From Ichthyophonus hoferi (taxonomy: Eukaryota; Opisthokonta; Ichthyosporea; Ichthyophonida; Ichthyophonidae), in assembly GCA_002751075.1 (NCBI GenBank), contig NAOQ01000081.1, positions 118,141-182,140 on the forward strand: 64,000 bases of DNA. Direction: 5' to 3'. Position numbers and translations under genes: made by a program. Shown piece after piece: positions 33,705 through 45,724 of this stretch. Position 1 is the first letter of the stretch. Each line of letters begins with the position of its first letter. The notes below the pieces were generated by a model, which made no database searches, had not been told where the DNA came from, and was given only the letters and a program-made list of their open reading frames with translations.

Positions 33705-34119
33705 TGTTAAAACAGGAATATTTTATTAATTTAGTTTTTTCTTTATATAGCTATAAGCATTTAATATCATTAGCAACTATTATTACATCAGCAGTCTGGA
33801 AAAATAGCTAATGCAATCTGTTGGGGTTAAACGGCAATTCAAGATGATATTGAATTAGCAAATGGCTGAGGTCTCGCGAATAATAATAAGCCATTTCAGA
33901 TCATATGTTCTGAGTTCAGATAGCACAGCACATTGCTTAGCATCCTGCCTAACACAAGTCCTGCTGTCTTGTTTAATATTAAAAGAATATCTTAGTATAT
34001 CTGTACTCCGTGTATGCAAAGGGACAGGTTAAAATGTCCCCTAATTCGGTATTCTCTCTCCTTACAAACAAATATGTCACAGGCACGCTCGTGCCTCTCT
34101 ATACTTACTATTCCCAACA
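33705..34119 (-). mobile_element. LTR-like interspersed repeat, copy C (fossil, inverted)
   Basis: Read on the minus strand, this runs from TGTTGGGAATAGTAAG to CTGTTTTAACA and matches copies A and B along its length, including TACACGGAGTACAGATATAC and GAATTGCCGTTTAAC. It is the longest clear copy (about 415 bases). It shares its orientation with the copia reverse-transcriptase remnant 2-3 kb away, but a link is not shown. Confidence 0.55.
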
Positions 34120-35576
34120 AAGAGTACTTTCAGATATATAATGGTGGAATATTCAATGCAATTTTAATATAAATATATATTTATCTGTATGATCCTTATT
34201 TGGTGTTGATTACAGGCAAATCGTGTATTTTAGGCTAAAATTGAACAATTTCTCATTCGAGGTCCCTCTTGCAAAACAAATTATTAGATAGTTTTTAATG
34301 TAACCTTTACCATGAGCTAGTTTCATGTAACCATCTAAAGTACGAACACAATATGAATATACTAAGCTAAAATTTTAATCAACTGTGTACTAATAGATTC
34401 CATGTATTATGTCACCTATTTTAAAATGATAATTGGTACTTTCATTTATGCCGAATAAGATATTAGAGTATATTGGCTTCAGCACTTTTACTTTAGCAAA
34501 CCGATTATAAAGGTTTAAATCATCAGCTGATATGGTTGGGTTAATTGAGGATGATACTAAAATAGTAAACAATATGTTACAAAATCGTTAACCCCAAATG
34601 AACTCGTGAATTAACCAATGAACCATATAAGGAAACACTACAAATATTTTATGCTTGGCACCATCTAAGTTATTAAACCTAATTACATTGGTGTTAATCA
34701 CTAGTTTTCATATTACACAATAATCAGTGTCCAGATTGCTTGCTCGTTCAGAGCTCAGAAAACTGTTTAGTAACATCAAGTAGCGATAATAGTTATTATT
34801 TACATCGTAATATATCACCACTTATTAATTGCTCTTACTGTACTGTACAATTTTCACATTTGCACTCAAGTGTGTCAAAGCATCTATTTCTTCTGAATTA
34901 GAACAAAGATAGAATTGCTTCAGCTAGTTACTTAAAGAGTTGGTATATGGGCCATCAATAGAACCTCTATCACAACGACTAAACCTTTAAGACAGATCTG
35001 ATCAAGTGAATATTACCAACACTGGTCAACCAATATTAGCCACTACCAGTTATGCAATTGAAGATTCCGACAGCTGTGGACATGTCAATAGAACTGACAC
35101 AATTTCGGATACAATGCAAGCCTATAATACAATGAAAATTCATTTATATGCATGCCGTATATTACTAAATTCAAACATGTAAGATCATATTTCATTGGAA
35201 AATAGAAGTTTTATCTCATATACTAAACATTATTTTATTTCCCTAGTGAAAATAAACCTGGTATCTGTTGTACTGAACTCTATTTTTGACATAGAGTGTG
35301 CATGGATTATAGATTGGCACTATAAAAGTATCCTCTAATGTTTTGGCGGTATCACACTTGACTATTTAGTTATATAGTAAAGAATCTGGATTTTAAATTT
35401 TTACTACTTGAGAATCGGGGGATATAATGTAAATTTGATGACTGAAAACCGTAATAGCTAACAGTTACGGTAAACAATAGCTTTACTATTGTTTTGTGAA
35501 TTTATTATATATATATAAATGGGAAAACAACAATAGGTACGTGTAAAAATCTGATTGGCTTGCTATATTTGTTACC
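34120..35576. other. Intergenic, nothing recognised
   Basis: No supported gene. A minus-strand frame at 34390-34572 has no recognisable homology. Confidence 0.35.
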
Positions 35577-37520
35577 AGGACTTTGGCCAAACTACGTGTT
35601 TATTTGAACTTAGCCGTCCTAACAGAATCACAAACTGCAGATTCTCTAACAAAAGCCAAGGCTAACGTAGCAGTCCAGGCAACCAAACGCTTGCTCAAAC
35701 TTATTTCTATTTAGGTTCTTTTCTTTTATTTGTGACCTTGATATCATATACTGATATCTGGCCAAAAGGTAATGTTAGAACTACGTTCTTCGTCACGCTC
35801 AGATAGATCATCATTTGTTATTGTTATTACGTTTCTTACGTTCAGTTACAGTTACATGTTAAGGTCAATAGGAAATTGTTGTTCAAACTACTGGTATATG
35901 ACCTCTTGGTTAAGTATTTCTTGTGGATGATGAAATGATCAGTCTTATATTAGTTAATGGAAAACTGTTCTCTATGGGTAAATTGATTTGTCAATACATA
36001 GTAAGTGATATGTGTACACTTGATGAGGAAATTAGTTAGTGTCCTCCAAATGAGGACATAATAGTACTAGATTCGATAAAATTAGACAAGTTTAGTGGGC
36101 CTTAGTGTTTTGGGAATTATATTACCCAATAAGATCTTTGCAGTCAGTCCATCTATAAATAATTGAATACCTATATAGTTAACCGCAATTGACACGTGTT
36201 CACATACCGACATACTATGTATTGACAAATCAATTTTACCTGTATCCGCTGGCTATCAGGACTTTGGCCAAACTACGTGTTCATTTAGAGTTAACGGTCT
36301 TGTAACACGCTACAAATAAATATTTTTTGAACACATAGTACAAATACATTTTTTATTATGGCTATGACTATAAGCCAAAACCTAAGTTCTTCCGAAGACG
36401 ACATTTTTTCAAAGCGTAGATTACTGCTAACTCTCATCACCTACACCCGGTCCATTTTACTAGATAAGAAAGTGAAAGTTACACTTCTCACTGACTCTAA
36501 ATGGTCCACCGCAGCCAACGGCAATCTGCTCGATGTTACTCTTATCCTGCAAGATTTTTATATTGTAATATTTTCAAACAATAGTCTTGAATTGACAAAC
36601 TCAAAGGAACAATTCCCTTTTGACCAAAAAATATAACAAAATTCACTCTCAGTTGAGCTCTTGGCACAGAAGACTGAAACGTGCAAGCTGAACGCAGTTG
36701 TTTATCGGCTCGTACAGATCTAGCGATCCATAACAAGTAGCCAATGATGCTCTGGTAAGATGTAGCGCCTCACAAGGCTCTTTGGGAGTCGAATCATCTG
36801 CTACCGATTGCACGTGTGTAGGCAAGATCCGGATATTGGTTCTTTACCTTTTTCTGTTCATAGAGCAAGCGCTCGAGTGTATCCTCTTTGGGAAAGCTCA
36901 ACGCTGCTGCTGGGGACTTGCCCAAACAATGGTGTATCTTGCAGATCTTGGTCAGGATCTTCGCTATAATAATTCCAATAACACTATCCCTGTTCTCGGG
37001 GTCTTCAGATACAAGGAAATCATCAAACTATAGGCAGAGGCACAGAGAGTGAATAGTTTTATAATGTACAGACATGGTTCTTTTTCCGTTGGGTTCATGC
37101 AGATGGATTTCAAGAAAGTGCCCGACATCTTATTCCAGAGTAGTGAGCTTCCATGTAGCCTATATAAGCTATACTTGTGGCAGCAAACCATGTTGGGATG
37201 ATCGCTCTACTGCATCAAATATGACTGCTCTATGTAAACAGGAGTTCCCAAGTATGAATGTAAGCCCCCATGATGTCCACTTGGGCAATATCATAGCCTT
37301 TGGCTACGGTAATGCTTAAAAGAACTGAGAGAGTAACACAAAAGGAAACTGTAGAACTTACTTCAAAAAAGTCAATATCCTTCTTCAGACGAGCTTTGTG
37401 CTTAATTATGTGTCCCTCAATATCCCACTTACAGTGGAAGACCCAGAGGCTGTGTAGGGTAGTTTTCCCCGCTTTGGACAAAGCACTAGATTCCAAGTGT
37501 GAAGAGTAAGATGTTCTCAA
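35577..37520. mobile_element. Ty1/copia retrotransposon fragments, broken and rearranged (fossil)
   Basis: Minus-strand sequence at about 37.2-37.5 kb resembles the start of copia reverse transcriptase (WVFHCKWDIEGHIIKHKARL, then DIAQVDIMGAYIH). Further reverse-transcriptase-like pieces lie at 36.54-37.19 kb. In the opposite orientation, 35.58-35.71 kb and 36.26-36.64 kb resemble the RNase H end of copia polyproteins (TADSLTKAKAN; LLTDSKWSTAANG). At least two insertions or an inversion are therefore implied. The element is broken many times and appears old. No matching LTR pair could be assigned. Confidence 0.6.
35977..36240. repeat. Inverted repeat (hairpin) within the copia-fragment region
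   Basis: GGTAAATTGATTTGTCAATA at about 35978 reappears inverted at 36191-36240, with matching sequence continuing into ACATAGTAWGT. The arms are about 45-50 bases with a loop of about 170 bases. It could be a small foldback element or a by-product of rearrangement. Confidence 0.65.
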
Positions 37521-37899
37521 CTTCTGTTTTCTACCCCTAATCCATTCTGGTCATGTGAATGCATAGCTTGTGTTGGATTCTTGGTATCATGGATCCCAAG
37601 CATCACATTTATAGGCCCTGGTGTTACCTTGGTCTTGGCGGAACCATATAGTAGGGACCCAGGAGAGCTATGCTGACCGTAAGTGGCCCCACTTGGAGTT
37701 GTTGGCGGGGCATACTTCGAGTGTTAGTGTCAAAAAAAAAAACTCTTATCTCGACCACATTTGGAAAGGCTCTCTATTACAGGCTTAGAAGGGAGGACTG
37801 TAGGGTACTGATTAAAAATTGGTGTAGGGCAGAATAGAAGAAAACCAGTTGAATGTATGCATTGCTCCTGCTTTACTACCGAGTAGCTAGCAATAAAAT

Positions 37900-39050
37900 T
37901 TAAGTGGATGGGGCAGATGAAGCTCAGATTGAAAACATTTGGACACGAATGTTATCTTTACCACCTCAGAAATCCAATTTGTCTGGCAAAGAGGTGACCT
38001 GAATTTTTACAATCGGCAATGGAGGCAATTGGATGAAATTGGCATTTGATGACGTTATCAATTGCAAACGGATCCTGCTGATGCAGATTGAAATTAAATG
38101 AAGCTAGTGAAGTTGGGCTGTGAATTTTGTTGCCCAGCTCACGAGCCCATAGGAGCGCAAGTGTTGGGCCATTCTGCTATAATTAAGGATATTGAAGCAA
38201 AGTCTGACAGACTCCATCACGCTTAGGTACTGCCTGGATATGGGGTCAATTCCCAAAGGTTATCTTAGGCTGACTGTGATTGATTCTTTAGGAGCTGTTA
38301 ATGAAGAGAGCATTAGGGCCTTTCTCTCTCTCCTGAGGTAAAGGAGCTGCCCACAATGGAAAAGGGAGGATTAGTTCGATATGATTGGATGAAGAGTAAC
38401 GAGGAACTCTTAATTGGTGACATATAGTTGGGCTTGAAAAGGATCGCATTGGAGGAGAGCCCACCTCCGCGTGTTAAGCTGGTGGCTCACGATCAATCAT
38501 AAGAGTGTCCTTATTGGGCGATTGAGATTGCGGATTTGTTAATAAGAATGCAACAGTTGCGATCAGGTTTTGATTTGCTCCATGAGCTCGTGTGACTGTG
38601 GAGGCAGAATATTCTAGCACGAGATATCTTGTATAAAAAAAACATCCTGGATGTTAGAAAAAAACTGTGTCGTAAATAAGATAATCGCTCAGATTTGCAA
38701 CAGGAATATGAAGAGAAAAGTAAACTGGAGCGGATATAATGAAAGGAGGCTCCATGACCGGAAATAGAAGAAAAACAGCAATTATTGGTAAGTTTTTGAG
38801 CCTTGAGTGAGTTATTCACCACTATAATTGCAGATTTAAAGGCTCACTTTTGCTTAAGAGAAGGCGTTTTCCTGATACCTGATGAGAGTGTATTATAAAC
38901 GACCAGACAAGCGACTGGCTCAAGAAAAAGGCTATTGGCTGAAGGTATTCAACAATTGCAACGTGACTATCACAGGTACTAAGATCCCATAACCCTATTG
39001 GAAAATAGAAATTGTATTGTTTGTACTGAAATCTATTTGGCAATTGAAAA
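37900..39050 (+). pseudogene. Coding-like decayed sequence, family unknown
   Basis: The plus strand shows long patches of charged, gene-like peptide interrupted by stops. Examples are LVRYDWMKSNEELLIGD, WAIEIADLLIRMQQLRSGF and ILARDILYKKNILDVRKKL. GC content is higher than in the neighbourhood and there are no obvious splice sites. This suggests a decayed processed copy or a transposon-borne gene. I do not recognise the family; it lies next to the copia fragments but need not belong to them. Confidence 0.35.
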
Positions 39051-42000
39051 TGAAACTATTATCTAAGTAACTATAACCGAAGGAACGGGGCAACAATAAC
39101 AAAGCATAATCTATCTAAGCGTGATGAAGAATTTAGTTCCAACATATATATATATATGTATATTGATATTTGTGTGGTGTGTATAAAAATGTAATTTATC
39201 AATTTGGCAATAGATTATTTATTACTTAGACTTACTTAGGCTTTACAAAAGTTAAATATACTTACTATTTTAATCTAATTTAAATCTTTGTTATTTGACT
39301 TAGATCAGGCTGTAGTCTTACTCCATTCAAAATAGTAACTAGAGGCAAGACATAACTCAAATACTTTTATCTATGTTACACAATATAGTAAACACTATTT
39401 TCATTATTTAAACTAAGTTATAGTTTTAAATAAATTGTAAGAATTTTACTTGTGCTTTTAGTGATGAATACTTGATTTGGGGATGCAAAATGGAAATAAA
39501 CATTAGATACAATGACTTGCTTCCAGAATGTCATACAGTATTAGCATATTGAATATGTAGATAGGAGTATATACAACTATGTATATATATGAACAAAAAT
39601 GCTAACATCTAAGAGCTAGACAAAGCATTTGATACATAAAGCAAAAAGGACGTTTAAAACTAGCAACCTTACAGTTCTCATGAGTATTTGATAAATTCAT
39701 AATAATATCATAGGATTAACCCAATTAAGATGAATGAAGACCATACATATATGATCTTCAGTTAACCGCATATTTGACTTAACATACGCAAGACAACAGA
39801 CAAGGACAGTTCTGATTGAAATTCATGAGCATATGTTGTATATATTGCCGCTAGAACTATGTAATTCATGGTGGGGGAAAATATTAACTTTCTCGAGTAA
39901 GAGAGAGAAATATATAATAGTGGTATTAAATATTATTACATGATATTATGAATAATTATGATTTTTCTAACAGTTCCCTATATAGTTTTATTTTACTATT
40001 CACGCCCTTTTACAGTGGTCGTCAATAAGTAGTTCCAAGCTGTTCAGGCAGGCAATTACTCCTAGTGAACATCTTCTGTCAGGAAGAAGGACCATTGGTT
40101 TTCCATGATGGTCAACCCTGGGGAATTGGCCATAGTAAATATCACAAAAATCCCAGCGCACATATAATTAAGGGTAATGTCATCTTGTGATAATTCCAAA
40201 TCTACAGATATATTCGATACAGGTCTGCTTAAAGATTACCTGTCCAAATGATAATAATTATTATAAAGTAAATAAAATTTATTGCTTTAAACTTCCCTAT
40301 CGAGTAAGAAACGTTTATAAAATGTAACTAAAATGAAGAGCACCCCTTCCCTACACACAGTTTGATATATACAATTGTTAGCCAAAACCAATTATAGAAC
40401 CATGAACAAGATATGCCAGCCACTGATATGTTACTGAACGTAATGGAGTAGTAAATTAGTATGCGAATAAATGAGTTATATAAAGCACTATCAGTTGCCC
40501 ATAATTAATTATTGTCAATAATAAAAATTGGACTGTATGAGTTCGAAGACCTGAAGTGTTTCTAAGATGCAGGATAGTTAAAGAGTAAAAGATAAGCCCA
40601 CACTAATAGACTTGGTAACGTGTAAGATCCGTAATGATCTTCTGTGGCAACAAGTTTATAACCATTTAAGCAGCATACTAAACACCCTAAAAGTAATTAT
40701 TTGACTAACAAACATTCCCCCCAACAGCTCCAGTGCAAGACCACTTTTTGTTACTCATAAACTTCCCGTTATCTGCCCAGCTAAAAAAAGGTATCACGCC
40801 ATACATGCATCAAAATACCTCAATTTAATCCAGGACAAAAAATAATCTTGTTGGACAAAAAATGGACAATCTATTGAATACAGGCCTGCATAGATGGGCA
40901 TGGCGTAATGACCTGCATGTTTGTCACTATATATCAATAAACCCTTATATTTAGAAAGCAACCTGTACAGATGTGCTACTGAATTTTATTAGAATAGGCG
41001 ATATTGCAAGTTCAAGTATAGCGCCTCAGGCTAATAGTGGCAGGCACTATGTACCAGGCCAATACAAAAATAACACTACGAACCCTGCATAAACTTAACC
41101 AATAACAATCGTGTAACATATGATTTCACAATTGTCTTAATTAGTGGTTCAACCCAGAGGACAACGTAAGTATCTTTATTCTTTATTTATAAACCAATAA
41201 ATAACCGCCACAAAAGCAACTAAGCCTTTATCCCAAGTCAACGCGAGATGTGTTTTGAAATAACTAGATTATTGTCAATCCACATTAGGATGGTAGAGGT
41301 CACGCACTCATATATTTTTAGTTATACGCGCGCCATACAAACCATAATCTTAAATGAAAAATAACGAGAATAACATTTCATTGCACGATCTTAAACCTTT
41401 AATATTAATTAGTTGATTGCCCTGGAATAAAATGCACGTGCAAGTACGCATGCAATTGCCAGGGTTGACAGAGCTAGATTAAAGTTAAAATACAGATATT
41501 AATAGTAACAAAAAAAAAAACAATGTATTAAGGTAATTTTCAAAGTAATATTAATAATATAATTTAAAAATATTAGGTCGGAATGTTTTAGTTGTGACTC
41601 GAGTGCGCAGTTCTTGAATTGAAACTAGCCTAGATGACATATGAATGGATCCTCGTCACACTTGATATGTTTCATTAGATTAGAGGCCATAGCCATTGAT
41701 TGTAATATTCCTGCAAATGTATTCGCTGAATACTTCATCTTGAATCTTCGGCAAAACGTTCTTTTCCCAACGAAACAAACGGGAGCATCCCAGCATATCT
41801 AGGTTCCTCAGCTAGTTATTAACAAACCAATGGCTGTGCCAATACGTACATTTTTTAACCATGCGGTCTCTCATGGAATGAAAGTATAGTATATACCAAT
41901 TTTAATCCATAGGTTTAACTACTAGATCCATAATCAGCTGATTATAGAAAAATCTTCGCAAAACATACTTCTATCAATTTCATAAAATTTCAAGGGGTTG

Positions 42001-44100
42001 CAAATATAAGAATATGAAGGTAACTTAGCAATAGCATTTATAGGTGTCAACGTAAGTGGGTCTTGTTGTCAGCCTATAGCTATCCAGTAGTAGGAGGCGC
42101 TAACTGGGTTTTAATTGAGACACAGATTGCCAATAAAAGCTAAAGACGCATAGGTAAATTGATATTTCAACGAGATTTCCATAGTTATTTTTCTTCCATT
42201 TACAATTATTAATAATATATACATATACAGTCTAAATTAGAATAATGTATTAAAAATTTGGTTTAATAAATACTTTCCTTAATGTGATTTCGATTGCAGG
42301 TCTAGCGCGTGTGCTGTCGCAAAATCTCCGGGAGACGGCACAATCACGGTACAGGCACTGTGCCGGATAATATCCTTTGAACCAATAGCAGGACCTGTAG
42401 ATAATTTTACATAAATTGACAAAATATTTGTGACATAATTTAAAAATGAAGTTATTAATTGGATTCAATTTCTACATATATTTTCTTTTAGTAATATGTA
42501 ATAATGATTTATATGTTTCATTTTTTTAACCCAAAATATAGTATGTTTGAGAATATGTATTTTGAAGGAAAGTTTTTTTTTTTTTTTTTGTATGGTTGTG
42601 TTAAACCTCTATAGGCTTCCAGGCATTTGAGCCGCTGATAATCGTCATACCAGCAGAAATGAAAGTTCCGGGTAGGCTGTCAGTCGATGCAATATCATTC
42701 ACATATGTAGAGGAAGAATTAGCCAATAAAAGATATACTTTTTGTTGAGGAAAACAAGGCTGTGCGCTTGAAACGTTTAAAATAAACCAATAGGATCTGA
42801 TAAAAATGGTTTGTATTTTATGGTCTACGATTTACTAGGTGATTGTGGATGAATGAAAATAGTCCAAATACATAAATAGTCTATATGATTCGTAGATTCT
42901 TAAGCTGAAAGTTATTTAAGCAACATCTAAAACTGACGACATAGGTCGAATTTTTTGTATTTACATTCTTTTAACAATTAAAAATATTATAATTAAATAT
43001 ATTTTTTAAAAAATAATCTTATATAAATATTTTTTCCTGTACATATATAACTATATATCAAATGCCTCTTCTAGTATTTAAACATTAAAGTGGGCATGGA
43101 GTCAATGCACGTGAGTACATTTAATTGGCTACTGACAACGACAACGACTTCCAGCGACTCGTTGAAGACGTTTGTAAAAAGGATCTCGCTGGGTGGCCGG
43201 ACAACTTGTAGGTCATGTAATTCGTGCTTACGTGCTCAATCCTAGAACGAAGCATTAAAAACTCATCGCATAATCTTATCCGGAAAAGCGGAACGTATTC
43301 ACAATTTGGGTTTGTGTATTTAAAACAGTAATATAAATATCAGGGTTGCATATCTTTAGCGTCTTTGAAACCTTTAATTTTAATATACCTTATTGATACA
43401 TTTAAATACAAATTATAAATTAGACAATTAAAAGCTGAGACTAAATCGTACATTCGTTAATAAACATTAATAAAATCCTCAATAACGCTGAAAATCTTAT
43501 TATTTCCGAATGGATCCCTCACTAAGTTGCTTATGAGTGTCAACTTAAAATAGAAATTGAGAAGATCACAAATATAGCATCATTTTATAAAATAGTTTAC
43601 TATAAATGTTTTTTTTTTAATGTTGTTATATTTTTATGATTATTTTAAAATATATTATGTTCCCTATGAAGAGAGTTATTCACTAAGTGTAAAACATCAT
43701 TCTAAATACTTCGTTTGAGTATCGCCTAGTAAACGTTGGGTCCCAATAAAACCAATAAAAGGCTCAAATTTTTAGTATTTTATTATTTTATTTATACTTA
43801 GCTATGTATGTCCTCTTAGTTTGAAATAGGTAAATTTTCACAAAGGAAAAAGAAAAAAAAAGATTAATGTGAAAACGATGAGAGCCACAGTGAAATTGTA
43901 TATGCCGGCGAGTTACTTCTTACAATAATAGCTCCTAGCACCAATGAAATGTGTTTACTATAAATTGATATTATTGGATAAAAATCACTCTGGTACTGGT
44001 ATTTGTAGATACTTGAGGGTCGTCAGGTATAAATACAAATAATTGCTTACTAATGAAAATTGAGTAAAGGTAGTGCTTGGTTTTATAACATTTTGTCGTC
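39051..44100. other. Long gene-poor region upstream of Myc
   Basis: AT-rich sequence with no supported gene on either strand. A CACGTG E-box at 43108-43113 lies about 1 kb upstream of the Myc start. The frame at 42250-42468 (minus) has no recognisable homology. Non-coding 5' exons of Myc could lie here but cannot be seen. Confidence 0.35.
43108..43113. promoter_or_regulatory. CACGTG E-box upstream of Myc
   Basis: A perfect palindromic E-box, the canonical Myc/Max site, lies 988 bases before the Myc start codon. A single hexamer can occur by chance, so autoregulation is only a suggestion. Confidence 0.25.
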
Positions 44101-45318
44101 ATGTTTTCTCAAATGTTTGAACCCCTAAGTGGGAATATCAATGATTTTGATCTTGACTACAATTTGTGTTTGAATGATGAAGCGTGGGATCCCGAATTTA
44201 AGTACACATTTGATGTGCCTCCCACGCCACCCGCTAGTTGCCTACCTTCCCCTAAGAACTCTCCACGTGTTTTTATGAAAGAAGTTTCAGAAGGAGTAAT
44301 TGAAGAAGAGTCCGGTAATTTTGCTAATATCTTTTTTGACTGGTCTCAAGCTGTTACACTTGAAGATTTGGAAGATGGATCTGAATGTAGTACAGAGATT
44401 GAAGATGGAGTGTGCACGCTAACACCTCCTCGATCTCCCACTTCCCCATCTGTTAAAGAAGAACCTGTCGCAAACCTCACTCTTCAATCTCTTCTTGCTC
44501 TTGAGATTAAATCATTTTTAGATGACCCCGAGACAGAAGTTGCACACATTGATCCTAGTATGATACAGGCTCCCAGCTCTAGCGTTTCTCTTTCAACCCC
44601 TTCCATAAATCTGTCTAGCACACCAAACCCTGTATCTGCTACTCCTGAGGAGGAGGATCTTGAAATTGATGTTGAAACTGTTGATGAACATCCTCTCAGT
44701 GGTGCGCAGTTACTTTGTTTAAATCAGCAACTTCTTTTGCAGCAACCAGCTCAATCATTTACCCCACCCCCACCAGTGTCTTTCCTTCCTGCTCCTCATC
44801 TTGAACTCGACGTGGATTTCAGTATGACCAGTACTGCTCCAAGTTACACTTTCCCTACAGCTACTGCCCCTACTGAAGTTTTTAACACACAGTCGGATCT
44901 TTTTGGTGCTCCATCCGATATCTTTGGTGAAACATCCAACTATTCTTATACTCCCGCCTCGGATGAGGTTAGTAATACCAGCAGGCACAGATACGCTCCA
45001 TACAGCAAGCCCTCTGGTATTAAAGATCCAGATCATAAGCGTCATACTCATAACCTTCTTGAGAGACGTAGACGCGAGGATCTTAAGACTACCTTTGATC
45101 TTCTTTCAGCTGTTGTTCCCGAAGTTGCCAATGACAGTCGTTGTTCTAAATTGCAAATTTTGCAAGGAGCTACCGATCAACTTCTCAAACTTAGGGAAAT
45201 TGGTCATCATTTCACTGCTGTAAGAGACAATCTTCGTACAGAACAGAATATGCTAATGGAGCGTCTTTGCCAACTAAGAGCAAATCTCCAGGCACAAGGA
45301 AAAACACCTTGTGTTTAA
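44101..45318 (+). CDS. MYC: Myc-family bHLH-leucine-zipper transcription factor
   Basis: A single uninterrupted frame of 405 residues begins four codons after an in-frame TAA at 44086. Near the N-terminus DEAWDPEFKYTFDVPPTPP (26-44) matches Myc box I, whose core in vertebrates is W-x-x-F...PTPP; T42 corresponds to the phosphodegron Thr58. A divergent Myc box II may be ANIFFDWSQAVTLEDL. An acidic stretch with EEEDLEIDVETV (183-194) mirrors the conserved EEEIDVVSV of vertebrate Myc. The basic region HTHNLLERRRREDLK (315-329) keeps the E-box-reading His317, Glu321 and Arg325. Helix 2 (about 348-364) flows into a zipper with L364, F371, L378, L385 and L392 exactly seven apart. The protein should pair with Max on CACGTG sites in the nucleus. 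The coding region has no intron, unlike vertebrate MYC. Paralogy within the Myc family is not resolved. Confidence 0.92.
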   Translation: MFSQMFEPLSGNINDFDLDYNLCLNDEAWDPEFKYTFDVPPTPPASCLPSPKNSPRVFMKEVSEGVIEEESGNFANIFFDWSQAVTLEDLEDGSECSTEIEDGVCTLTPPRSPTSPSVKEEPVANLTLQSLLALEIKSFLDDPETEVAHIDPSMIQAPSSSVSLSTPSINLSSTPNPVSATPEEEDLEIDVETVDEHPLSGAQLLCLNQQLLLQQPAQSFTPPPPVSFLPAPHLELDVDFSMTSTAPSYTFPTATAPTEVFNTQSDLFGAPSDIFGETSNYSYTPASDEVSNTSRHRYAPYSKPSGIKDPDHKRHTHNLLERRRREDLKTTFDLLSAVVPEVANDSRCSKLQILQGATDQLLKLREIGHHFTAVRDNLRTEQNMLMERLCQLRANLQAQGKTPCV

Positions 45319-45718
45319 GTTAAGATATAGATTTCATATAGACTAATTTTTTAATTTAATCGTATCTTTGAGGACGTCACTACATCACATTTAGATGTAG
45401 CCGTGTTGAATGGTTGGATGGTGAACGTGAAGTTATGATTTTCTTTGAATGTGCCCGTATATAAGTCAGACACGTTACAGCCCTGACCAAATGAGGTTAA
45501 TGATTATTTTGTTTAATTAATACTCAGGTCTGAACTCATTTACACAAAAGTCAGTGTTTTAAAAACTTCTTTATTTTATGTGGATATGGACATTAGCCGA
45601 ATGCTTGACAGCTTTTTTATAGACCACTCGTAATGCGAAGCCCAGTGCATAAACGAACTTTAGTAAACTTTTTAAGTTTAAGTCGTTTCAGATTCACTGA
45701 GGCGCAAAAGACGATCTA

Positions 45719-45724
45719 AATAAA
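45719..45724 (+). terminator. Polyadenylation signal of Myc
   Basis: AATAAA lies 400 bases after the Myc stop codon, consistent with a 3' UTR of about 0.4 kb. No closer canonical hexamer is obvious. Confidence 0.5.
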
